DNA of 5,613 bases from Acidocella sp. (GCA_029077775.1 JAQNCU010000209.1:1-5613), one strand, 5' to 3'. Positions 1 to 5,613 are shown, numbered from the stretch's first letter. Notes: generated by a model from the sequence alone, not told the origin. A program made the numbers and translations.

Positions 1-1
1 A

Positions 2-142
2 CTCGATCAGCCCGGCGCTACGGCGAATTCCATGCAGGCTGGCTCGTTATCGTGTGTGGTGGATGACCTGACATTCAGGGATTGCCGGACCACGGGTATG
101 TACAAAATCTCGTTCGGTCTTGGGCATGACGGTCGACTGTAA
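2..142 (+). CDS. Possible C-terminal tail of an unrecognised protein (partial, enters from left edge)
   Basis: A reading frame is open from the window edge for 46 codons and stops at TAA 140-142. The tail ends in residues FGLGHDGRL. By hand count, roughly two thirds of its third codon positions are G or C, which is compatible with coding in this moderately GC-rich DNA, and the other two + frames stop early (near 64 and 69). I do not recognise the family and see no motif that would name a function. A chance open frame of this length is entirely possible, and one - strand frame over the same stretch is also open for most of its length. If real, the gene ends about 230 bp before the transporter operon and is probably a separate transcription unit. 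Confidence 0.3.
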   Translation, partial: LDQPGATANSMQAGSLSCVVDDLTFRDCRTTGMYKISFGLGHDGRL

Positions 143-178
143 AAAACAGGAGCCAAGACGTTGAATTCCTGACGGAGA

Positions 179-192
179 CTGGTCCCGACCAG
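179..192. promoter_or_regulatory. Palindrome CTGGTCCCGACCAG, possible GntR/FadR-family operator
   Basis: CTGGTC and GACCAG form a perfect 6-bp inverted repeat around a central CC. The TGGT-n-ACCA core is the hallmark of operators bound by the FadR subfamily of GntR repressors, in which a few central bases separate TGGT from ACCA. Here the spacing is four, one more than in the classical FadR operator, so the fit is close but not exact. A copy of the half-site (TCTGGTCG, 253-260) lies in inverted orientation downstream. The palindrome could also fold as a short RNA hairpin, but no T-run follows directly, which argues against an intrinsic terminator for the upstream frame. The regulator is not in the window. 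Confidence 0.35.
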
Positions 193-203
193 ATATTCCG
201 ACT

Positions 204-226
204 AATTTTATATCAAATTTAAAATT
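204..226. repeat. AT-rich inverted repeat AATTTTA / TAAAATT
   Basis: Seven-base arms at 204-210 and 220-226 are perfect inverted copies separated by nine bases. The location, between the CTGGTC palindrome and the operon, suits an operator or promoter element. AT-rich DNA produces such dyads by chance fairly often, so functional meaning is uncertain. Confidence 0.3.
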
Positions 227-333
227 CGTGCCAAAAAACTACGCAAACTTTGTCTGGTCGATGGGATTTAAACTTATTTAGTGGTTGCCTGTTTGCCGAG
301 TCACCTGTTTAGCTTTGTCGCGGCAGATGTAAT

Positions 334-351
334 GTGACAGCTTGTTGTCAC
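334..351 (+). promoter_or_regulatory. GTGACA-N6-TGTCAC inverted repeat immediately before the first ribosome site
   Basis: GTGACA (334-339) and TGTCAC (346-351) are perfect inverted copies around a six-base centre, GCTTGT, in which one further pair also matches. On DNA this is a typical 18-bp operator for a dimeric helix-turn-helix regulator. If transcribed, it is a six-pair stem with a six-base loop ending nine bases before the Shine-Dalgarno site of the ATPase gene. The position just before the start suits either repression by steric block or control of translation. The sequence alone does not say which. Confidence 0.4.
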
Positions 352-375
352 GCCCGCGGCGGAGAGGGCCTGTAG

Positions 376-1533
376 ATGATGAAACAGATGCGCGTTCCGG
401 CTGCGGGCACCGGCCAGATGATGGCCACTGATATCCTTGATCTGCGTGAACAGCAGGATGTGCGCCTGGAAAATGTCGTTAAGACGTTCGGCGCTTATGT
501 CGCTGTGGATAATATTTCGCTGACCATTGAAAGCGGTGAGTTTTTCAGTCTGCTGGGCCCATCGGGTTGCGGCAAATCCACCACCCTTGCGATGATCGGC
601 GGGTTTGATGAGCCGAATTCAGGTGCCATCTACCTCGGCGGCACGGATGTCAGCCATCTGCCGCCGTACCGGCGTGATGTAAACACGGTATTTCAATCTT
701 ACGCCCTGTTCCCGCATCTCTCCGTATCTGAGAACGTCGCATTTGGTCTGCGCCGAAAGGGTGTCGCGAAGGCGGAAATAAACAACCGCGTGCGCGACAT
801 GCTGGCGCTTGTCGATCTCGAGCGTTTCGTGGATCGCAAACCCGCACAACTCTCCGGCGGCCAGCAACAGCGCGTGGCGCTGGCCCGGGCCCTGGTGAAT
901 CGGCCCAAGCTGCTCCTGCTCGACGAGCCTCTGGGCGCGCTGGATTTGAAGCTACGCAAGCAGATGCAGTTGGAACTGAAGCGTATCCAGGCTGAAATCG
1001 GGATCACTTTTTTGTTCGTCACTCATGACCAGGAAGAGGCCATGGTGATGTCTGACCGGTTGGCTGTTATGGCGGGCGGGCGGATCGAGCAGGTGGGTGC
1101 GCCCGCTGATGTTTATGATAACCCGTGCAGTGAATTTGTTGCGGCATTCCTCGGCGTGTCCAACCTGATCCCCGGTGTCGTTACCTCTCGTGGCGCGGAT
1201 ATAAGCTGGCTGAAACTGGCTGACGGCACATCGATAAAAATTGACAGTAAAAAACTGAGAAGCTCGGCTACGGAGATAAAAATCGGTGTCCGGCCAGAAA
1301 AATTCCATATTCTGTCCACGGGCGATAATGCCGGCCCGGAATGGAATGTAATCGAGGCCACTGTGGGCGAGGCGGTCTATCTGGGCGTTAGTCACCAATA
1401 CACGGTCGAGAGCCGCAGCGGCCAGTCACTCAGCGTGTATGTGCAGAATCTTGGTAACCCCATGATGCAACAGGGTGAAGTCGTGCGCCTTGCTTGGTAT
1501 CCCGAGCACACATTCGTGATTGAACCAAGCTGA
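376..1533 (+). CDS. potA: ABC importer ATP-binding subunit, PotA-like (polyamine-type)
   Basis: This 385-residue cytoplasmic ATPase powers the importer encoded by the next three genes. All nucleotide-binding motifs are present in order: Walker A GPSGCGKST (61-69), Q-loop glutamine 107, signature LSGGQQQR (159-166), Walker B LLLLDEP with D183 and catalytic E184, D-loop GALD (187-190) and switch histidine H217. Residues from about 290 to the end form a C-terminal TOBE-type regulatory domain, as in PotA and MalK-like (CUT1/MOI) ATPases, and the length fits that family. Nothing is missing, so it should be active. The chosen ATG lies seven bases after GGAGAGGG (361-368). In-frame ATGs at 379 and 388 are possible but less well spaced, and the first 28 or so residues are a non-conserved lead-in. 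The PotA assignment rests on family resemblance plus the PotD-, PotB- and PotC-like neighbours; a related cationic substrate is possible. Confidence 0.92.
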   Translation: MMKQMRVPAAGTGQMMATDILDLREQQDVRLENVVKTFGAYVAVDNISLTIESGEFFSLLGPSGCGKSTTLAMIGGFDEPNSGAIYLGGTDVSHLPPYRRDVNTVFQSYALFPHLSVSENVAFGLRRKGVAKAEINNRVRDMLALVDLERFVDRKPAQLSGGQQQRVALARALVNRPKLLLLDEPLGALDLKLRKQMQLELKRIQAEIGITFLFVTHDQEEAMVMSDRLAVMAGGRIEQVGAPADVYDNPCSEFVAAFLGVSNLIPGVVTSRGADISWLKLADGTSIKIDSKKLRSSATEIKIGVRPEKFHILSTGDNAGPEWNVIEATVGEAVYLGVSHQYTVESRSGQSLSVYVQNLGNPMMQQGEVVRLAWYPEHTFVIEPS

Positions 1534-1562
1534 TCAACACCAACACCAACAACAACAGGAGC
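1534..1562 (+). promoter_or_regulatory. CA-rich tandem tract and Shine-Dalgarno site of the binding-protein gene
   Basis: The 29-base gap between the ATPase stop and the next gene is almost only C and A. It consists of CAACAC twice (1535-1546), then CAACAA (1547-1552) and CAACAGGAG. AGGAG (1557-1561) is one base before ATG 1563 but seven bases before ATG 1569, so it points to 1569 as the true start. Unstructured C/A-rich tracts next to a ribosome site are known to enhance translation, and binding proteins are usually needed in excess over permeases. Such tracts are also known targets of Hfq-dependent regulation in other bacteria. Regulation here is inferred, not shown. Confidence 0.6.
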
Positions 1563-1568
1563 ATGAGT

Positions 1569-2798
1569 ATGAGCAAATCATCGCCACCGGAAGGCCAGAA
1601 TCTGGCATTTTTGCGCGGGCTTACCCAACCCCGCCTGTCGCGCAGTGATTTCATGCGCGGTGCCGCGGCGAGCTTCGCCGCCATGGCCCTTAGCGGAACC
1701 GGGCCCGCCGACGCCGCAACAGTGACCAACTGGAAAGCCTGGTGGGAAGCGCAAAAGCCTACCAAGGAGTTCATTTTCGCCAACTGGCCATTATACATCG
1801 ATGTTACATCAAACGGTAAAGACCATCCCTCGATCGACACCTTTACCAAACAAACCGGAATTTCCGTAACCTATGACGAGGTTATCCAGGATGACCCCTC
1901 ATTCTACGCGAAGGTGGCGCCGGTGCTGAAGTCAGGCCAGCCGACGGGGTACGACATGATGGTCATTACCGATGGCTGGTACCTTACTGAATTGCTGCTG
2001 CAAAAATTTCTTGTGCCGCTATGGCGCGAAAAGGTGCCGAATTTTAATAAATATGCTGGCGCCAGCGTCAAGAATCCGTCGTATGATCCGGGCAATAAAC
2101 ACACGATGGTGTGGCAGTCTGGCCTGACCGGCATTGGCTACAACCCGAAGCTGACCAAACGTGAAATCACCAGCCTGGACGACCTGTGGGATCCGGCTTT
2201 TGCAGGCCATATCGGCATGTTCTCCGACACCAATGAGATCGGCAGCTTTGGCATGCTGAAGCTGGGCATCAACCCCACCACCTCCACACCGGCTGACTGG
2301 ACAAAGGCCGCCGCCGTGCTGCAGGACCAGAAGGATAAAAAGCTCGTTCGGCAGTATTATGATCAAAGCTACATCAACGCTCTTCAGAATGGTGACATCT
2401 GGATCACCATGGCCTGGTCCGGTGACATTTATCAGGCCAATTCAAAAGGCTATAAGGATCTTAAGTTTGTCGTGCCAAAGGAGGGCTGTTCAATCTGGCA
2501 TGATAATATGTGCATCCCCGTCGGCGCGAAGAACCCGCTCTCTGCACTGGCATGGATGAATTATTATTACACGCCAGACGTGGCTGGCATTATCGAGGAT
2601 TATGTAAACTACATTTGTCCCGTCCCTGGCGCCAAGGATTATATCCTGAACGTCATCAAGGACCCGGATGTGGCAAATTCTCCGCTCGTATTCCCGCCTC
2701 AATCTTCATTTGCCAAGACGCATGAATTCCGCGCCTTCAAAAGCTACGCGGAATATCAGACCTGGGTGAATACCTTCAGCCCCATCGTTGAGAGTTAG
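1569..2798 (+). CDS. Periplasmic solute-binding protein of polyamine-type ABC importer (PotD/PotF-like)
   Basis: This protein captures the substrate outside the inner membrane and delivers it to the permeases. I prefer ATG 1569 (409 residues) over ATG 1563 because AGGAG sits seven bases before it. The N-terminus has a long polar lead, then a Tat-like segment SRSDFMRG (24-31) with only one of the two usual arginines, an Ala-rich hydrophobic stretch and a likely cleavage site ADA|A (47-50). The mature part matches type 2 polyamine-binding proteins: NWPLY near the start, an aspartate/glutamate loop SDTNEIGSFG (219-228), AWSGD (282-286), IWHDNMCIP (309-317) and VNYICPVPG (346-354). These align by eye with the PotD ligand-pocket segments that carry aromatic and acidic residues. 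Only three cysteines occur (307, 315, 350), all in this last region. The exact ligand (putrescine, spermidine or another amine) cannot be read from the sequence, so no gene symbol is given. Confidence 0.88.
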   Translation: MSKSSPPEGQNLAFLRGLTQPRLSRSDFMRGAAASFAAMALSGTGPADAATVTNWKAWWEAQKPTKEFIFANWPLYIDVTSNGKDHPSIDTFTKQTGISVTYDEVIQDDPSFYAKVAPVLKSGQPTGYDMMVITDGWYLTELLLQKFLVPLWREKVPNFNKYAGASVKNPSYDPGNKHTMVWQSGLTGIGYNPKLTKREITSLDDLWDPAFAGHIGMFSDTNEIGSFGMLKLGINPTTSTPADWTKAAAVLQDQKDKKLVRQYYDQSYINALQNGDIWITMAWSGDIYQANSKGYKDLKFVVPKEGCSIWHDNMCIPVGAKNPLSALAWMNYYYTPDVAGIIEDYVNYICPVPGAKDYILNVIKDPDVANSPLVFPPQSSFAKTHEFRAFKSYAEYQTWVNTFSPIVES

Positions 2799-2802
2799 GG
2801 AG
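2797..2802 (+). promoter_or_regulatory. Shine-Dalgarno site AGGGAG overlapping the binding-protein stop
   Basis: AGGGAG shares its first two bases with the TAG stop of the solute-binding protein gene and lies seven bases before ATG 2810. The arrangement favours translational coupling of the binding protein to the first permease and supports the chosen permease start. Confidence 0.7.
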
Positions 2803-2809
2803 ACATCGT

Positions 2810-3670
2810 ATGCGGCGGCTGAGCAGAAATCTCGCACCTTATTTGCTCAGCCTGCCAAGCTGGGTTTACCTCGCCGTTTTTTTCGTCATACCGCTGGGCT
2901 CGATGTTGGGACTGGCGCTGGCCACCGGTGACCCTCTGGACGGCTACGTCATGTCGGATAATTTCAGCGAATTCAGCCTCGCGTTTTCGCAATACCATGC
3001 TGAGTTTTTGCGGTCATTCATTTACGGGGCCATCTCAACCATCATCACGCTGATCATCGCTTTTCCGGTAGCGTACTGGATTGCATTTTATGGTGGCCGG
3101 AATAAATCGACATATCTGTTCCTCTTGGTCCTGCCGTTTTTTGTCACTTTTGTTATTCGCGTTCTGGCGTGGGAGTTTATTCTCTCCGACCAGGGCTTTG
3201 TTCTGGGCACCTTGAAAAACCTCGGGCTAATCCCGCAAACGGCCCATATCCTCTCGACCCAATGGGCGGTGATCGGCGGGCTCGTTTACAACAGCCTGGC
3301 CTATTACGTTCTGCCACTTTATGTGGCGCTGGAAAAAATCGACCGGCGCGTGGTGCAAGCCGCGAATGATCTGTATGCCACCCCGGCCATCGCATTCACG
3401 CGGGTGATTATACCGCTTTCCGCACCAGGGATTTTTGCGGGGTTCCTGCTGGTGTTCGTCACGAACGTGGGTGACTTTGTCAATGCCTTTATTCTGGGTG
3501 GCCCCGGAACCTACATGATAGGCAACGTGATCCAGGATAGTTTTTTTGATAATCAGAACTACCCGCTGGCGGCCGCACTCTCCTCGATGTTGATGTTTCT
3601 CCTGATGATCGCAATTTTTCTTTACGCCAAAGCATTCGGTACCGATACAATTCAGGACTACGCCGCATGA
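2810..3670 (+). CDS. potB: ABC importer permease 1, PotB-like
   Basis: This 286-residue inner-membrane protein is one half of the transport channel. Hydrophobic segments consistent with about six transmembrane helices lie near residues 11-37, 69-93, 102-124, 152-174, 202-229 and 253-275. The cytoplasmic EAA loop, where the ATPase docks, is visible at about 184-207 (QAANDLYATPAIAFTRV, then IPLSAPG), with the conserved alanines, aspartate and PG. The conserved GDFVNAFILGGPGT segment (221-234) follows, as in PotB and related spermidine/putrescine permeases. Length is normal for the family. The gene starts 11 bases after the binding-protein gene with a strong ribosome site and overlaps permease 2 by four bases, as expected for two subunits made in equal amount. 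A related substrate such as another polyamine or opine-like cation cannot be excluded. Confidence 0.9.
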   Translation: MRRLSRNLAPYLLSLPSWVYLAVFFVIPLGSMLGLALATGDPLDGYVMSDNFSEFSLAFSQYHAEFLRSFIYGAISTIITLIIAFPVAYWIAFYGGRNKSTYLFLLVLPFFVTFVIRVLAWEFILSDQGFVLGTLKNLGLIPQTAHILSTQWAVIGGLVYNSLAYYVLPLYVALEKIDRRVVQAANDLYATPAIAFTRVIIPLSAPGIFAGFLLVFVTNVGDFVNAFILGGPGTYMIGNVIQDSFFDNQNYPLAAALSSMLMFLLMIAIFLYAKAFGTDTIQDYAA

Positions 3671-4503
3671 GCACGACCATGATAATGCCGATTATGCGGC
3701 GGCCAAAAATGGAAATCGGGCGGCGTTTGCTGGCAGCCTATACCGGGCTCGTGATTATTTATACAATGATCCCCATAGCGGTGATGATCGTGTTCAGTTT
3801 CAACATCGCGCCGAACGGCCGTGTGGCGTTGAAATGGCTTGGCTTCACGCTGGCGGCGTACCGCCATGCTTTTGGCATTCAAGACCTCACAGGCGCATTG
3901 ATCAATTCGCTGATCATAGGGGTCGGCAGTGCGGTCATCTCAATCATTCTGGGCACGCCTTTGGCGTTGGCGCTGACCCGTTACAATTACCGCGCCAAGA
4001 CCACGACCGACATCGTCATCTTTGCGGACATCGCCGCGCCGGCCGTGGTGGTCGGGGCATCTTTGTTGTCGTTGTTTCTTGAACTCAACATTCCGCGTGG
4101 GCTGATCACAATTCTAATCTCGCATGTTGCCTTCAATGTCGCCTTCGCGGTGGTTGTCATCCGTGCCCGCATGACAGGGCTGGACCGATCATTAGACCGC
4201 GCCGCGGCCGATCTCGGGGCCACACCCTGGGTCGCATTCTGGAGCGTAACCATGCCGCTTATCTTGCCGGGCATCGTCGGCGCCGGGTTATTGGGGTTCG
4301 CAATGTCCATCGATGACCTCATCATCACGAATTTCGTCGCGGGACAAACGCTTACCTTCCCGCTCTGGGTCTATGGCGCCACCAAAATAGGTACGCCGCC
4401 ACAGGTATTTGTGCTCAGCACACTTATTTTTGCGGGCGGTGTGGGCCTGGCGGTTATTAACAGCCTCATCAATCGCCGGGCGGATCGTCGGCGACAAGGG
4501 TAA
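3667..4503 (+). CDS. potC: ABC importer permease 2, PotC-like
   Basis: This 278-residue inner-membrane protein is the second half of the channel. A positively charged N-terminus (RRPKMEIGRR) precedes the first helix at about 21-45, and further hydrophobic segments follow near 77-104, 115-139, 146-166, 196-225 and 245-267. The EAA loop is at about 177-203 (DRAAADLGATPWVAFWSV ending in LPG). The downstream SIDDLIITNFVAG segment (214-226) is characteristic of PotC-type permeases. The start overlaps the permease 1 stop as ATGA (3667-3670), with AGGA at 3654-3657 as a probable ribosome site; ATGs at 3679 and 3685 are less likely alternatives. It is the last gene of the importer operon and converges on the molybdenum-enzyme gene with 69 bp between stops. 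Confidence 0.9.
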   Translation: MSTTMIMPIMRRPKMEIGRRLLAAYTGLVIIYTMIPIAVMIVFSFNIAPNGRVALKWLGFTLAAYRHAFGIQDLTGALINSLIIGVGSAVISIILGTPLALALTRYNYRAKTTTDIVIFADIAAPAVVVGASLLSLFLELNIPRGLITILISHVAFNVAFAVVVIRARMTGLDRSLDRAAADLGATPWVAFWSVTMPLILPGIVGAGLLGFAMSIDDLIITNFVAGQTLTFPLWVYGATKIGTPPQVFVLSTLIFAGGVGLAVINSLINRRADRRRQG

Positions 4504-4572
4504 TGCCGCCAATTTATTTTTGCACCGACCGCGCATAAGATGCCGTTGAAACACTGAGTGTATGAAATCTCT
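4504..4572. other. Short convergent intergenic gap without a clear terminator
   Basis: Two genes converge here. On the + strand a weak CGGC/GCCG dyad (4489-4492 with 4505-4508, across the stop codon) precedes AATTTATTTTT (4511-4521); the four-pair stem and twelve-base loop are too poor for a confident intrinsic terminator. A perfect palindrome ACACTGAGTGT (4551-4561) has only one base at its centre, so it cannot fold well as RNA, and it is not followed by a T-run on either strand. Termination may rely on Rho or on transcript collision, but that is inference. Confidence 0.4.
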
Positions 4573-5613
4573 TTATACATCGATCATCTGGTCGAGTGAG
4601 ATGGGAAAGCGGCGGATGCGTTTGCCACTGGCATGCCAGACCGCATTCGCGATCGCGCCTGCGGTTCCTGTAATCGCGATTTCACCGACCCCCTTAACGC
4701 CAAGCGGGTTAACATACGGGTCATTTTCCTCAACCAGAATGGCCTCAAGTGAGGGGATGTCCGCATTCACGGGCACATGATACGCGCCGAGATTTGCATT
4801 CATAATCCGGCCAGACGCCGCATCCATCACCGCATGCTCATGCAGCGCGAACGAAACACCCCAGATCATGCCGCCATAATACTGGCTGCGTACCATGCGT
4901 GGGTTGATAATCCGCCCGGCCGCGAAAGCCCCGACCAACCTGGTGACACGAATTTGCCCTAGTTCAGGGTCAATTTTCACCTCGGCAAACACCGCGCCAT
5001 GGGCGTGCATGGCGTAGTTTTCCTGCGCCACCGGGTCGGCGGCAGCGCTGCCTGTGCCGTCGATCTCAGCGAGCCCGGCGCGTTCCAGAATCTCGGCGTA
5101 ACGCTCGCTTCTGGTCTCATCATCGCGCCGGTGTAACCTGCCAGCCCGCGCCACCACGCCCGCGTTACCCGCGCCGAATAAAGGGGAGCGTTTGTCTTCC
5201 GTGGCCAGGGCCGCTAATTTGGAAATCACGTTGGCGCCAGCACTATCAATCGCGTTACCAGCGGTCGCGGTATGGGCGGAGCCGCCAGCGATGCCCGCAT
5301 CCGGCAGAGCAGAATTACCGGCGCGAAATTCCACCTGGTCGATATCGAGCCCCAGACCGTCTGCGGCTATCTGTGCCAGGGCGGTCCAGGCACCTTGGCC
5401 CATATCATGCGCGCCGATCTCCACAATGCCAGAACCATCACGGCAGATAACCGCGCGGGCATGAGCCTCGAACATCAGCGCCGGGAATGTCGCCGTCCCA
5501 ACGCCCCAGCCAACCAGCAACCCAGCCGCATCGCGCATTTTTCCAGGTGCCAAAACACGCGTGTCCCAGCCGAACTTTGCGGCACCTTGCTGGTAACATG
5601 CCCGCAGCGCCTT
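4573..5613 (-). CDS. Molybdopterin-binding subunit of xanthine dehydrogenase / aldehyde oxidase family, C-terminal part (PaoC-like)
   Basis: The frame is open to the right edge of the window, so the visible 346 residues are about the C-terminal half of a protein of usually 700-780 residues; the TTG at 5553 is internal, not a start. The family uses a molybdenum-cytosine dinucleotide or related cofactor to hydroxylate aldehydes or N-heterocycles. Seen here, numbered from the window edge, are GAHDMGQG (67-74) with the cofactor-contacting glutamine motif, GGSAHTATAGNA (110-121), AAGRIINP (231-238), and KGVGE (307-311). Glutamate 311 (codon 4681-4683) corresponds to the catalytic glutamate of the family. 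The closest named relative by eye is PaoC/YagR, the periplasmic aldehyde oxidoreductase subunit. Partner iron-sulfur and FAD subunits would normally lie upstream, outside the right edge. The substrate is unknown. The gene ends in TAA and looks intact. Confidence 0.88.
   Translation of the reverse strand, partial: KALRACYQQGAAKFGWDTRVLAPGKMRDAAGLLVGWGVGTATFPALMFEAHARAVICRDGSGIVEIGAHDMGQGAWTALAQIAADGLGLDIDQVEFRAGNSALPDAGIAGGSAHTATAGNAIDSAGANVISKLAALATEDKRSPLFGAGNAGVVARAGRLHRRDDETRSERYAEILERAGLAEIDGTGSAAADPVAQENYAMHAHGAVFAEVKIDPELGQIRVTRLVGAFAAGRIINPRMVRSQYYGGMIWGVSFALHEHAVMDAASGRIMNANLGAYHVPVNADIPSLEAILVEENDPYVNPLGVKGVGEIAITGTAGAIANAVWHASGKRIRRFPISLDQMIDV

Larger units (their letters stand above)
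143..375 (+). promoter_or_regulatory. Leader / promoter region of the transporter operon
   Basis: This stretch has no supportable gene. It is clearly more AT-rich between about 195 and 282 than the flanking coding DNA, as expected for a promoter zone. It contains three inverted repeats (179-192, 204-226, 334-351) and ends in a good Shine-Dalgarno site. No strong sigma-70 promoter is visible. The best weak candidates are TTGTCT (250-255) with AT-rich hexamers near 272-280, and TTGCCT (285-290) with TTTAGC (308-313). Neither is convincing, so the transcription start is not assigned. Since the four following genes are tightly packed, this region most likely holds the promoter and operators for the whole importer operon. 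Confidence 0.55.

Noticed and set aside
179..215. Intrinsic terminator for the left-edge frame formed by CTGGTCCCGACCAG
   Set aside because: The stem is only five usable pairs and the following bases are ATATTCCG, not a T-run.
952..1398. A 148-codon open frame on the - strand inside the ATPase gene
   Set aside because: It is antisense to the conserved ATPase and TOBE coding sequence, and its residues show no recognisable domain.
1535..1557. CRISPR or minisatellite-like repeat array
   Set aside because: The units are six bases with no spacers and the tract is only about 23 bases long; it is a simple C/A-rich leader.
1430..1849. A 139-codon open frame on the - strand with a Leu-rich hydrophobic stretch resembling a membrane helix
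   Set aside because: The hydrophobic run is simply the reverse complement of the CAACAC tract (LLLLVLV-like codons). The frame lies antisense to the ends of two clear genes and has no supporting motif.
4489..4521. Intrinsic terminator after permease 2
   Set aside because: The stem is only four pairs with a twelve-base loop; the T-rich stretch alone is not enough.
4573..5553. Complete 326-residue protein starting at TTG 5553
   Set aside because: The same frame continues upstream to the window edge with family-like residues, and the family is about twice as long. The TTG is an internal leucine codon and the gene is partial because of the window boundary, not broken.
1..5613. Mobile elements, tRNA or rRNA genes, toxin-antitoxin or defence genes
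   Set aside because: I saw no transposase, terminal inverted repeats, tRNA-like folds or small two-gene modules; all sizeable coding regions are explained by the importer and the molybdenum enzyme.

Overview
The window carries a complete four-gene polyamine-type ABC importer operon on the + strand, followed by a convergent partial gene for the molybdenum subunit of a xanthine dehydrogenase / aldehyde oxidase-type enzyme on the - strand. The DNA is moderately GC-rich with good Shine-Dalgarno sites. Protein style and gene content suggest a Gram-negative proteobacterium, probably an alphaproteobacterium (Acetobacteraceae or Rhodospirillales-like). That placement is an impression from the sequence and was not tested by a search.

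Layout. Positions 1-142 hold an open frame that enters from the left edge and may be the tail of an unrecognised gene. Positions 143-375 are non-coding and look regulatory. They contain a palindrome resembling a FadR-type GntR operator, a second inverted half-site about 75 bp downstream, an AT-rich dyad, and a GTGACA/TGTCAC inverted repeat just before the first Shine-Dalgarno site. Next come the ATPase (376-1533), the periplasmic solute-binding protein (best start 1569, ending 2798), permease 1 (2810-3670) and permease 2 (3667-4503). The spacing is tight, with a 4-base ATGA overlap between the permeases, so the four genes are very likely one transcript. A 69-bp gap with no convincing terminator separates them from the converging molybdenum-enzyme gene (4573 to beyond 5613).

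How it works together. The binding protein captures a cationic ligand in the periplasm (putrescine/spermidine-like, judged from conserved pocket residues). The two permeases form the membrane channel, and an ATPase dimer docks on their EAA loops to drive import. The molybdenum enzyme is the last gene of a separate operon entering from the right; any metabolic link to the importer is speculative.

I found no CRISPR array, insertion sequence, RNA gene or clearly new system. The observations most worth a second look are the CA-rich tandem tract directly before the binding-protein ribosome site (possible sRNA/Hfq control element), the single-arginine Tat-like signal peptide, three cysteines clustered in the ligand-binding half of the exported protein, and the dyads in the leader region.
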